From Algoriphagus lutimaris (GTDB lineage: Bacteria; Bacteroidota; Bacteroidia; Cytophagales; Cyclobacteriaceae): a DNA stretch of 64,000 nt. Where the stretch lies: contig NZ_JAFIDJ010000002.1 of NCBI RefSeq assembly GCF_017051705.1, positions 888,384 to 952,383 of the forward strand, in the 5' to 3' direction. Within the stretch, counting starts at the first letter, position 1. Each line of letters starts with the position of its first letter. The notes beneath the pieces are model-generated. The model had not been told where the DNA came from and made no database searches. It was given only the letters and a program-made list of their open reading frames with translations. A program made the translations under genes and the position numbers. Positions 26,591 through 34,529 of the stretch are shown one piece after another.

Positions 26591-28006
26591 TCAAAATTGA
26601 AAATAGATGAAACTTTCATGGTTTTTAAAACCCCCGAAGTAAAATATAAACAGTACAATCAATACCAAGCTCCAAGAAGGAAGCAACACTTCTTTTTTCT
26701 GTTTGCTTTCAAAGTAGCCTTCTATTATCATCATTCCCATGATACATAGCATAACAATTGTTAAAATGATCTTTCGTTTATTCGCTTCAAAAATAAAATT
26801 GGAAGATCCTTCATTGCTAAATATCAAACCAATGTAATTAAATGCTTGGGAAACGCTGTCCGCCCTAAAAAAAATCCAACCTAAACAGACGACAGTAAAG
26901 GTTAAAAATATTTTTGGCAGATTTTTAAGGATGGAATGCTCATGTAAATCCTGATGGGGTTTCATAAAGAAAAATGGAATGTATAAGATCCCATGAATCA
27001 AACCCCAAATGATAAATGTCCAATTGGCCCCATGCCAAAAGCCACTAACCAAAAAAACAATCAAAACATTTCTAAAGGATATCCATGTGGAAACCCTACT
27101 CCCTCCAAGAGGAATATAAACATAATCTCTAAACCAACTGGAAAGTGAAATGTGCCATCTTTTCCAAAAGTCATTGATGTTTTGAGCTAAATAGGGAAAT
27201 CTAAAATTTAGCATCAAATCAAATCCAAAAATACGCGACAATCCAATTGCTATATCTGAATATCCACTAAAATCTCCATATATCTGAAATGCAAATAATA
27301 CCACACCAAGGATTAATGATAGGCTTGATTGATTGGTATAATCTAGAAATATTTCATCTACCATAAATGCAGCATTATCTGCTATTACAATCTTTTTAAA
27401 CAAACCCCAAATGATCAACCTTAGACCAGAAACAGCAAATAAATACTCAAAAACCCGAGGTTTTTGAAATTGTCCTAATAAATGGGAAGCTCTTTCAATA
27501 GGTCCAGCAACCAATTGAGGAAAAAAGCTAACGAAACCAAAAAATGCCAACCAATCATTGGTAGGCTCTAGTTTTCTCCTATAAACATCTATGGTGTAAC
27601 TCAAGGTTTGAAAAGTATAGAAACTTATCCCCACTGGTAAAATAATATTCAACCTTCCAGTAGATATCTCTTTCCCAAAAAATGTAAATGCTTCACTTAG
27701 TGATTCGGAAAAAAAATTATAGTATTTGAAAAAACCTAGAAGACCTAAGTTTGTCAACAAACTTAATCCAAGCAGCATTTTCCTCTTTGATTCCACAGTA
27801 AGAGTACCTAACCGTTTTCCAATCAGAAAATCTATTCCAGAACTAAATATAATTAAACTCAAAAAGCGCCAATCCCACCAACCATAGAAGATGTAACTTG
27901 CTACTAATAAGATATATAGTTGAAATCGAAAGTGCTTTCTTAATGCCCAATAAAGTATAAATACTATTGGAAGGAAGATGGCAAACTCAATGGAATTAAA
28001 CAGCAT
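26591..28006 (-). CDS. MBOAT family membrane O-acyltransferase
   Basis: 471 residues with about ten to twelve hydrophobic segments. The MBOAT core is clear: FWKRWHISLSSWFRDYVYIP, LGGSR, and the invariant His in LVSGFWHGANWTFIIWGLIH. This is the AlgI/DltB-like branch that moves acyl groups across the inner membrane to exported carbohydrates or other acceptors. The co-encoded SGNH-like protein and SDR suggest a small acylation module. No alginate or teichoic acid genes are near, so the acceptor is unknown. Confidence 0.9.
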   Translation of the reverse strand: MLFNSIEFAIFLPIVFILYWALRKHFRFQLYILLVASYIFYGWWDWRFLSLIIFSSGIDFLIGKRLGTLTVESKRKMLLGLSLLTNLGLLGFFKYYNFFSESLSEAFTFFGKEISTGRLNIILPVGISFYTFQTLSYTIDVYRRKLEPTNDWLAFFGFVSFFPQLVAGPIERASHLLGQFQKPRVFEYLFAVSGLRLIIWGLFKKIVIADNAAFMVDEIFLDYTNQSSLSLILGVVLFAFQIYGDFSGYSDIAIGLSRIFGFDLMLNFRFPYLAQNINDFWKRWHISLSSWFRDYVYIPLGGSRVSTWISFRNVLIVFLVSGFWHGANWTFIIWGLIHGILYIPFFFMKPHQDLHEHSILKNLPKIFLTFTVVCLGWIFFRADSVSQAFNYIGLIFSNEGSSNFIFEANKRKIILTIVMLCIMGMMIIEGYFESKQKKEVLLPSWSLVLIVLFIFYFGGFKNHESFIYFQF

Positions 28007-28029
28007 AGAAATTTAAGATTGCCAAGGAT

Positions 28030-28563
28030 TTACCAGTTTTCCCTAATCATCAATGCTTGAATATGGGCTAAATGATGCTTCCCATGCCAACCATACATTA
28101 ATGTTATTTCACTGAGAGGTGCCGAATGCTGTGATTCCGGGTGGTAATAAGTTTTAGAAAAATCAGCCGGAGACATATGATCTAAGATCACCCCCCATTT
28201 GAAATGTATATTTTTAAGTATTCCGATGGATATATCGATAGGCAATTTATTATCCGCCAATTCAGCCCAAGCTGCTTCATTATAAGGTTTAATAGTAGGG
28301 TTTATTTCAGTTAAGGCTAATTTAAACCTAGAATAGGCATTGATATGACTATCTGCGCAGTGGTGAATTACCTGCCTGACAGTCCAACCCCCTGGTCTAT
28401 AAGGAGTATCCAATTGTTCCTCCGACATATTCTTCACAGTGGATTCCAAAAATTTTGGAAAGGACTTAATATCTTCAATCGCTTCTGCTAAATCCGGTTC
28501 CGTGATTTGGGATGGTATTTGAAATCTGCCAATTGGATATTTCAACAATTCAATGTCTATCAT
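28030..28563 (-). CDS. bstA: DinB-fold thiol transferase (BstA/YfiT-like)
   Basis: About 177 residues from the ATG at 28563. An in-frame ATG at 28587 would overlap comF, but the family normally starts just before the LKYPIGRF motif, so the shorter start is preferred. A four-helix DinB domain carries three metal His: VRQVIHHCADSHINAYSRFK and MYGWHGKHHLAHIQAL. GGWTVRQ and RFKLALTEINPTIKPYNE are also close to Bacillus YfiT (bacillithiol S-transferase). Whether this organism makes bacillithiol cannot be judged from the window. It follows comF by 7 bases. Confidence 0.85.
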   Translation of the reverse strand: MIDIELLKYPIGRFQIPSQITEPDLAEAIEDIKSFPKFLESTVKNMSEEQLDTPYRPGGWTVRQVIHHCADSHINAYSRFKLALTEINPTIKPYNEAAWAELADNKLPIDISIGILKNIHFKWGVILDHMSPADFSKTYYHPESQHSAPLSEITLMYGWHGKHHLAHIQALMIRENW

Positions 28564-28570
28564 ATAGTCT

Positions 28571-29263
28571 TTATTTTCCTGCTGCAATGGTAATCAAATC
28601 TACAGTTTTTGCTCCATTAGCCAAAAGCACATTTGCACAAGAGCATAGAGTCGCCCCCGTGGTAATTACGTCATCTACCAATAAAATTCTTCTTCCATCT
28701 GTCGGCCTAGCTAAAACAAAAACTTCATCCACATTTTCCATTCTTTGAATTCTTGTCTTCTTAGTCTGAGTTTCAGTGAATTTCTTTCTTTCTAACAATT
28801 CTTCCATAGGTAATTTCAATCCATTGGAAAGCCCTTTTGCAAACTCCTCACTTTGATTGTAGCCTCTACGATATTTTTTAATGGGATGAAGTGGAACCGG
28901 AACAATAACATCCCAATTTTTTGTCAAATCAACTTCATTTAATTGATAGGAATAAAGTTCCCCTAATTGAATTCCTAGCTTTGGCTTATTTCGATATTTA
29001 AGACAATGGAGAATTTTTTGACTTTGACCATTTTTTGTAAATCTTAAAAATGACATGGTCATACCCACATTTGCGATACCTTTTATTTTTTGAATTAGGT
29101 CATTTTCACTTGGCATCAGATGATATAGTGTTTTAGGTAGCGTTCCAATGCATATTTTACAAAGGCAGGATTCAAAATCAAATAAATTTCTACCACATAA
29201 ATCACAGGTTCTGGGGAATATTAAATCAAAAAAATCTTTGATAAAAAGTAAACGCATCAGCAA
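28571..29263 (-). CDS. comF: ComF family amidophosphoribosyltransferase-like protein
   Basis: 230 residues. The N-terminal zinc finger has CDLCGR and CLCKIC (four Cys). The C-terminal phosphoribosyltransferase domain has the PRPP loop in RRILLVDDVITTGATLCSCA and the family motif RRGYNQSEEFAKGL. ComF is needed for DNA uptake in naturally competent bacteria, but homologues are found in most Bacteroidota, and the role there is less clear. First gene of the minus-strand run ending with the thioesterase. Confidence 0.9.
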   Translation of the reverse strand: MLMRLLFIKDFFDLIFPRTCDLCGRNLFDFESCLCKICIGTLPKTLYHLMPSENDLIQKIKGIANVGMTMSFLRFTKNGQSQKILHCLKYRNKPKLGIQLGELYSYQLNEVDLTKNWDVIVPVPLHPIKKYRRGYNQSEEFAKGLSNGLKLPMEELLERKKFTETQTKKTRIQRMENVDEVFVLARPTDGRRILLVDDVITTGATLCSCANVLLANGAKTVDLITIAAGK

Positions 29264-29340
29264 AAAGTTCTGTTAGTACAATCCTAGGCCGAATACCTGC
29301 TATATTTGCCTGTAAATGTGTATCCTAAACTGTTAATTTA

Positions 29341-29682
29341 ATGAATCTCATAGAGGAATTCAATGATTATAGAGCGATGATGAATGAAAAAATCATGGCT
29401 GCTGACAATAAAGTGTTAAAGAGGATTTTCAATTTGGATACGAATGCCTTTGCTGAAGGTGCTCTGGATGTCAAAACCAAAGAAATGTTGGGTCTTGCTT
29501 GTTCGATGGTTTTGAGGTGTGATGATTGCGTAAAATATCATCTAGGCAAATGCAAAGAGGTTGGATTGAATAAAACCGAAATTTTTGAGGTATTTTCGAT
29601 TGCAACTTTAATAGGTGGATCCATTGTAATTCCTCATTTAAGAAGAGCTTCAGAATACTGGGAAGAACTTGAAAATCAATAG
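29341..29682 (+). CDS. AhpD-like carboxymuconolactone decarboxylase family protein
   Basis: 113 residues. The redox motif CDDC (Cys60, Cys63) with His67 lies in VLRCDDCVKYHLGKCKEVG, as in AhpD-type alkylhydroperoxidases. The surrounding helices (MLGLACSMVL, IFEVFSIATLIGGSIV) fit the CMD fold. It probably takes part in thiol-peroxide metabolism; a lactone decarboxylase role is unlikely because of the CxxC. First gene of a plus-strand run reaching to 36.2 kb. TATATTTG at 29301-29308 could be its -7 box, but no TTTG lies 19 bases upstream. Confidence 0.85.
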   Translation: MNLIEEFNDYRAMMNEKIMAADNKVLKRIFNLDTNAFAEGALDVKTKEMLGLACSMVLRCDDCVKYHLGKCKEVGLNKTEIFEVFSIATLIGGSIVIPHLRRASEYWEELENQ

Positions 29683-29690
29683 TTTACAAG

Positions 29691-30053
29691 ATGTTTAAAA
29701 AGGATTTAGATCTAGAAAAAAGGTGGGCCAAACTGTTAGAAGGTCTAAAAGAAACGATAGGAAAAAAACCATCAGATCTAAATGGCGTTTTGTTTCTAAT
29801 AGGAGTACAAGAATTGGGTCAGGGAAACAAGACTTTTACGAAGGAGCAAAAGCAAGATTTGATGCATATTGCCATTTGTAAAGTACTAAGCTATGATGGT
29901 TTCTATGAGTTAGACTTTGTAGACCAAGATGGTTGGCCACACTGGAAGTTGGTAAAAGAGCTTCCATATTTCGATTTATTGGAACAAGAAAAATTGTTAA
30001 AAATTCAGGTACTGGAATATTTTGAAAAAGAGTACGAAATAGAAATAAAGTAA
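29691..30053 (+). CDS. Conserved small protein of unknown function
   Basis: 120 residues, mostly helical, no signal peptide or membrane segment. Seen: NGVLFLIGVQELGQGNKTF, KQDLMHIAICKVLSYDGFYE and DGWPHWKLVKELPYFDLLEQ. It seems to be a soluble Bacteroidota-type protein, and I cannot assign a family function. It sits between the AhpD-like gene (8 bases) and xth (2 bases) and is therefore translated as part of a compact operon. Confidence 0.7.
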   Translation: MFKKDLDLEKRWAKLLEGLKETIGKKPSDLNGVLFLIGVQELGQGNKTFTKEQKQDLMHIAICKVLSYDGFYELDFVDQDGWPHWKLVKELPYFDLLEQEKLLKIQVLEYFEKEYEIEIK

Positions 30054-30055
30054 AA

Positions 30056-30820
30056 ATGAAGATTGTCTCCTATAATGTAAACGGCATTCGGGCTGCCATG
30101 AACAAAGGATTTGTAGAATGGTTACAACAAACAAACCCAGATGTTATTGGTTTACAGGAAGTTAAGGCATTAGAAAGTCAGATTGATAGTTCTATATTTA
30201 AGGACTTAGGATATGAAATTTATTGGTATCCAGCAGTGAAAAAAGGCTATAGTGGAGTAGCAATTTTTACTAAGAAAAGCCCTAAATCTATCAAACATGG
30301 TATGGGATTGGATAAATATGATGATGAAGGAAGGTTGTTAGAAGTTGAATTCGATGATTTTTCTTTTATATCTGCTTATTTTCCATCTGGTACCACTGGA
30401 GACATTAGACAAAGCTTTAAATATGAATTCTTGGATGATATCTATGGATACATGCAGGACTTAAAACAATCGAAACCAAATATCATTTTAAGTGGAGACT
30501 ATAATATTTGTCATAAAGCAATAGATATTCATAATCCTATTTCCAACAAAAATAGTTCTGGCTTTTTACCAGAAGAACGAGCATGGATGGATAAATTCAC
30601 TGACTCAGGATTTACAGATACATTCCGTTATTTTAATGAAGATCCTAATCATTATACCTGGTGGAGTTATAGAGCCAATGCAAGAGCAAAGAATTTAGGT
30701 TGGAGAATAGATTATCATATGGCCTCCAAAGAAATGCAAAATAAACTGAAAAGGTCCGTAATTTTGCCTGATGCAAAACATTCAGATCATTGTCCCATAT
30801 TATTAGAATTAACTGAATAA
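30056..30820 (+). CDS. xth: Exodeoxyribonuclease III
   Basis: 254 residues, exonuclease III/AP endonuclease family. Motifs in order: SYNVNGIRAAMNKGFVEWL (Asn ligand), DVIGLQEVKA (metal Glu), SGDYNICHKAIDIHNP (Asp/Asn), LGWRIDYHMAS and AKHSDHCPILLEL (Asp-His pair). It cleaves DNA at abasic sites and degrades 3' ends in base-excision repair. Full length for the family; third gene of the plus-strand run. Confidence 0.95.
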   Translation: MKIVSYNVNGIRAAMNKGFVEWLQQTNPDVIGLQEVKALESQIDSSIFKDLGYEIYWYPAVKKGYSGVAIFTKKSPKSIKHGMGLDKYDDEGRLLEVEFDDFSFISAYFPSGTTGDIRQSFKYEFLDDIYGYMQDLKQSKPNIILSGDYNICHKAIDIHNPISNKNSSGFLPEERAWMDKFTDSGFTDTFRYFNEDPNHYTWWSYRANARAKNLGWRIDYHMASKEMQNKLKRSVILPDAKHSDHCPILLELTE

Positions 30821-30852
30821 ATCATACCTGTTGATCATTGAATAAAATTAAG

Positions 30853-31254
30853 ATGAAATCAATAAAAATTTCCATACCCTCATTAATAGAGAATATTAAA
30901 ATAATCGAAAGTTTTATCGATAACGCAAGAGAAAACTTCGATATCAACGATGATATCTATGGAAATATCATGATTTCCGTCACAGAATGCATCAGCAATG
31001 CAATTATTCATGGAAATCAACATGACAAGAATAAATTAGTCCATCTGGAACTATTTATGGAAGATGAGCTTTTACGGTTCATTATAGAAGATGAAGGTCC
31101 TGGCTTTGATCTAACAGAATTAAGAGACCCTACAGAACCGGAAAACATAGAAAAACCAGGAGGAAGGGGAATTTTCCTGATCAAACATTTATCCGACGAA
31201 GTAAAATTTGAAGAGGAAGGAAGAAAGACCATTTTATCTTTCTATATGAATTAA
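30853..31254 (+). CDS. RsbW-like anti-sigma/ATP-binding protein
   Basis: 133 residues from the ATG at 30853; an in-frame TTG at 30838 would add only five residues. A single GHKL ATPase domain: N-box TECISNAIIHGNQHDKN, G1 box EDEGPGFDLTEL and G2 box GRGIFLIKHLSDEVKFE. This is the RsbW/SpoIIAB serine-kinase anti-sigma fold. No anti-anti-sigma (STAS) or sigma gene is adjacent, so the partner is unknown. It lies between xth and ybeY; in Bacteroidota a small kinase of this type is often found here. Confidence 0.85.
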   Translation: MKSIKISIPSLIENIKIIESFIDNARENFDINDDIYGNIMISVTECISNAIIHGNQHDKNKLVHLELFMEDELLRFIIEDEGPGFDLTELRDPTEPENIEKPGGRGIFLIKHLSDEVKFEEEGRKTILSFYMN

Positions 31255-31257
31255 AAC

Positions 31258-31683
31258 ATGGCTATAAATTTCTTTGAGGAAGAAACCACTTTTCGTTTAG
31301 AGAAAAGACTAAAACGTAAAAAATGGCTTAAATCGATAGCAGATTCAGAAGAATTTAAAATCCTGGATTTAAATTACATCTTTTGCAGCGATGAATACCT
31401 CTACAACATCAATGTTGAATACCTAAACCATGATACTTATACAGATATCATCACCTTTGATAATTCTGAAGAAGAAGACAAAATTGAAGGAGATGTTTTC
31501 ATTAGTATCGATCGAGTAGAAGAAAACTCAAAAAAACATCAAGTACCTATAGAAGATGAACTAAGCCGGGTAATTAGTCACGGCCTATTTCATTTAATGG
31601 GATACAAAGACAAGAAAATAGAAGAAGTCGAAATAATGCGAACAAAAGAGGAGTTCGCAATTAATTTATTTCAAAACATCTAG
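31258..31683 (+). CDS. ybeY: Endoribonuclease YbeY (rRNA maturation)
   Basis: 141 residues. Metal motif RVISHGLFHLMGYKDKK: His108 and His112 are present, but the position of the third His (118) holds Asp. Other family blocks are NVEYLNHDTYTDIITFD and EGDVFISIDRVEEN. It takes part in 16S rRNA 3'-end processing and ribosome quality control. The start is 3 bases after the kinase gene. The parS sites begin directly at its stop. Confidence 0.93.
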   Translation: MAINFFEEETTFRLEKRLKRKKWLKSIADSEEFKILDLNYIFCSDEYLYNINVEYLNHDTYTDIITFDNSEEEDKIEGDVFISIDRVEENSKKHQVPIEDELSRVISHGLFHLMGYKDKKIEEVEIMRTKEEFAINLFQNI

Positions 31684-31699
31684 TGTTCCACGTGGAACA
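31684..31699. promoter_or_regulatory. parS: parS site 1 (ParB binding)
   Basis: A perfect 16-bp palindrome TGTTCCACGTGGAACA. It matches the highly conserved bacterial parS consensus TGTTnCACGTGnAACA and lies just past the ybeY stop. Confidence 0.9.
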
Positions 31700-31729
31700 G
31701 ATGAATAATTTGAGTTCTATTAATACTAA

Positions 31730-31745
31730 TGTTTCACGTGAAACA
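31730..31745. promoter_or_regulatory. parS: parS site 2 (ParB binding)
   Basis: A perfect 16-bp palindrome TGTTTCACGTGAAACA, the best-known parS sequence. It is 46 bp from site 1 and 20 bases upstream of mnmG. Such sites mark the origin region, where ParB loads and spreads. Confidence 0.95.
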
Positions 31746-31764
31746 GTAAACAAAAATATAAATC

Positions 31765-33630
31765 ATGTTTCCAAAATATGATGTAATTGTAGTAGGAGCA
31801 GGACATGCTGGATGTGAAGCGGCGCATGCAGCAGCACAAATGGGTTCCAAGGTATTATTGTGTACAATGAATATGAATACCATTGCCCAAATGTCTTGTA
31901 ATCCTGCAATGGGAGGAGTGGCAAAAGGTCAAATCGTTCGAGAAATTGACGCGTTGGGAGGAATGTCTGGAATAATTTCAGATAAATCCATGATTCAGTT
32001 TAGAATGCTAAACAGATCAAAAGGCCCAGCTATGTGGTCACCACGATCTCAAAATGATAGGATGAGATTCGCAGAAGAGTGGAGATTAGCCTTAGAGAGA
32101 ACACCAAATGTGGATTTCTGGCAAGAAATGATTACTGGAATCCTAGTAAAGGATGGCAGAGCAAAAGGAGTCAGAACAGGTATAGGGATAGAGATTGAGG
32201 CAGAAAGCGTAGTTTTGACCAATGGAACTTTCCTAAATGGTCTTATTCATATTGGAGAAAAACAATTTGGAGGAGGTAGAACAGGAGAAGCTGCTGCTAA
32301 AGGAATTACAGAACAATTGGTTTCTTTGGGTTTCGAATCTGGTAGGATGAAGACTGGAACCCCTCCAAGAGTGGATGGAAGAAGTTTGGATTATACCAAA
32401 ATGGAAGTTCAGTATGGGGATGAAAATCCAGAGAAATTCAGCTATTCTGATGAAACTCAACCTATCAAAGAGCAAAGAACCTGCTGGATAACTTATACCA
32501 ATAAAGATGTTCATAGTACTTTAGAGGAAGGATTTGACCGTTCTCCCATGTTTAATGGAAGGATTCAAGGATTAGGTCCGAGATATTGTCCTTCTATTGA
32601 AGACAAGATAAATAGGTTTGCAGAACGAGATAGACACCAAATATTTGTGGAACCTGAAGGGTGGGACACAGTAGAAATCTACGTCAACGGATTTTCGACC
32701 TCTTTACCTGAAGACGTACAATACAAAGCAATCCGTAAAATCGCTGGGTTCGAAAACGCAAAAATGTTTAGACCGGGATATGCTATAGAATATGATTTCT
32801 TCCCACCAACTCAGCTCAAACTTACTTTAGAAACCCAATTGGTAGAAAACTTATACTTCGCAGGACAGATCAACGGTACCACAGGCTATGAAGAAGCAGC
32901 ATCTCAAGGACTAATTGCTGGAATCAATGCAAGTTTAAAAGTACAGGAAAAGGAACCTTTCTTATTGAAGAGATCAGATGCATACATAGGTGTTCTAATT
33001 GATGATTTGATAAATAAAGGGACTGAAGAACCCTATAGAATGTTCACATCAAGAGCAGAATTCAGGTTGTTACTTAGACAAGACAATGCAGATTTACGTC
33101 TTACCCAATTAGGCTATGATATTAATTTGGCAAGCCAGGAAAGATTGGATAAAATGCTAAATAAAAAGAAAGAAACTGCCCGGCTAATAAATGATCTAAA
33201 ACAAAAAAAACTGGCTCCAGAACAAATAAATAAAGGTTTAGAACAAATAGGCACAGCAGAAATCAAAGAAAAAATAACAGCAGAAAAACTGTTGAAAAGA
33301 CCGCAAATTGGTTTGAATGACTTAATGATTTTAGATCCCGAATTAGACCAATTCCTATCAGGTTTCACTACTGCTGTCAGGGAACAGGCTGAAGTTCAAA
33401 TTAAATACGACAGCTATATTGAAAAAGAACAGCAGATGGTAGAAAAACTGAGTAATATGGAAAATTATAAAATTCCACTCAAGTTTGATTACTTAACCAT
33501 TCCTGCACTTTCTAATGAAGGAAAACAAAAGCTAAACAAAATAAAACCCGAAACCTTAGGACAAGCTTCAAGAATCAGTGGGGTATCGCCAGCTGACCTC
33601 TCGATCCTTACCGTTTATTTAGGAAGATAA
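31765..33630 (+). CDS. mnmG: tRNA uridine 34 carboxymethylaminomethyl enzyme MnmG
   Basis: 621 residues, full length. FAD-binding N-terminus VIVVGAGHAGCEAAHAAAQM; family motifs CNPAMGGVAKGQIVREIDAL, TGTPPRVDGRSLDYT, GPRYCPSIEDKI and GYEEAASQGLIAGINA; C-terminal helical MnmE-binding domain. With MnmE it modifies the wobble uridine of several tRNAs. mnmG (gidA) is next to the origin in many bacteria, which agrees with the parS sites in front and the DnaA-box stretch 2.5 kb behind. Methyltransferase gene follows after 2 bases. Confidence 0.98.
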   Translation: MFPKYDVIVVGAGHAGCEAAHAAAQMGSKVLLCTMNMNTIAQMSCNPAMGGVAKGQIVREIDALGGMSGIISDKSMIQFRMLNRSKGPAMWSPRSQNDRMRFAEEWRLALERTPNVDFWQEMITGILVKDGRAKGVRTGIGIEIEAESVVLTNGTFLNGLIHIGEKQFGGGRTGEAAAKGITEQLVSLGFESGRMKTGTPPRVDGRSLDYTKMEVQYGDENPEKFSYSDETQPIKEQRTCWITYTNKDVHSTLEEGFDRSPMFNGRIQGLGPRYCPSIEDKINRFAERDRHQIFVEPEGWDTVEIYVNGFSTSLPEDVQYKAIRKIAGFENAKMFRPGYAIEYDFFPPTQLKLTLETQLVENLYFAGQINGTTGYEEAASQGLIAGINASLKVQEKEPFLLKRSDAYIGVLIDDLINKGTEEPYRMFTSRAEFRLLLRQDNADLRLTQLGYDINLASQERLDKMLNKKKETARLINDLKQKKLAPEQINKGLEQIGTAEIKEKITAEKLLKRPQIGLNDLMILDPELDQFLSGFTTAVREQAEVQIKYDSYIEKEQQMVEKLSNMENYKIPLKFDYLTIPALSNEGKQKLNKIKPETLGQASRISGVSPADLSILTVYLGR

Positions 33631-33632
33631 TC

Positions 33633-34529
33633 ATGGCTGAAAGACTCAGTAAATGCCCACTCTGCAAAAGTGGGCTTTTTCTTAATTACACAGAAATCAA
33701 AGATTATGCAGTAAGCAAGGAGACCTTCATTATCTGCCAATGCCAGAATTGTTCCTTACTTTTTACCAATCCTAGACCCAAAGAAGATAAAATAGGTCCC
33801 TATTATGATTTCCCAGAATATTATTCCCACGAAAAGAATAATAAAAATATTACCCAATACATTTATAATAAGGTAAGGGATTATGCAGTTTCTGAGAAAG
33901 TAAAGCTGATTACTTCTCTAAAAGGAACAGGCAAACTTCTGGATTATGGCTGCGGAACAGGAGAATTCCTAAATGCTGCTAAACAAAAGGGTTGGAAAGT
34001 AAAAGGAGTAGAACCTACAAAAAAAGCCAGAGAACAGGCAAATCTACTATTGGAAGATTCGGTCGTGAGAACCATCGATCAGTTAGAAGGTAAAAAGAAA
34101 TATGATGTAATCAGTCTTTTTCATGTATTGGAACACATCCATACACTTAGGAAAACCATAAAAACACTTATAAAACACTTAAAATCAGATGGTTACATAC
34201 TAATTGCTGTCCCGAATCCAGCATCTTGGGATGCACAAAACTATGGAAAAGAATGGGCTGGATGGGACGTACCTAGACACCTTTATCATTTCAATGAAAC
34301 TGCTATCAAAAACTTCGAACAACTATTTGATTTAGAATTAGTTAGAACTGATCCAATGACTTTTGACAGCTACTATGTATCCTTATTATCCGAAGGATAT
34401 CTTCAACCAAATCAACCTACTATTACAAAATACCTAAAAGCAGTAATTTCCGGTTGGAGATCCAACAAAAAAGCAAAAAACCAAATTGGACAATACTCCA
34501 GTAATCTCTTTATTTTTAAAAAGAAGTGA
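33633..34529 (+). CDS. Class I SAM methyltransferase with zinc ribbon
   Basis: 298 residues. The N-terminus has Cys pairs CPLC (8-11) and CQC-QNC (35-40), likely a zinc ribbon. It is followed by a class I methyltransferase fold: KLLDYGCGTGEFLNAAKQ (SAM loop), YDVISLFHVLEHIHTL and GYILIAVPNPASWDAQ. This layout (Methyltransf_23 with zinc ribbon) is common for methylation of small molecules or sugars; the substrate is unknown. Its stop overlaps the GTG start of the next gene by 4 bases, showing translational coupling. Confidence 0.85.
   Translation: MAERLSKCPLCKSGLFLNYTEIKDYAVSKETFIICQCQNCSLLFTNPRPKEDKIGPYYDFPEYYSHEKNNKNITQYIYNKVRDYAVSEKVKLITSLKGTGKLLDYGCGTGEFLNAAKQKGWKVKGVEPTKKAREQANLLLEDSVVRTIDQLEGKKKYDVISLFHVLEHIHTLRKTIKTLIKHLKSDGYILIAVPNPASWDAQNYGKEWAGWDVPRHLYHFNETAIKNFEQLFDLELVRTDPMTFDSYYVSLLSEGYLQPNQPTITKYLKAVISGWRSNKKAKNQIGQYSSNLFIFKKK

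Noticed and set aside
29301-29308. TATATTTG promoter before the AhpD-like gene
   Set aside because: Good -7 box, but the -33 position reads ACAA; too weak to list.
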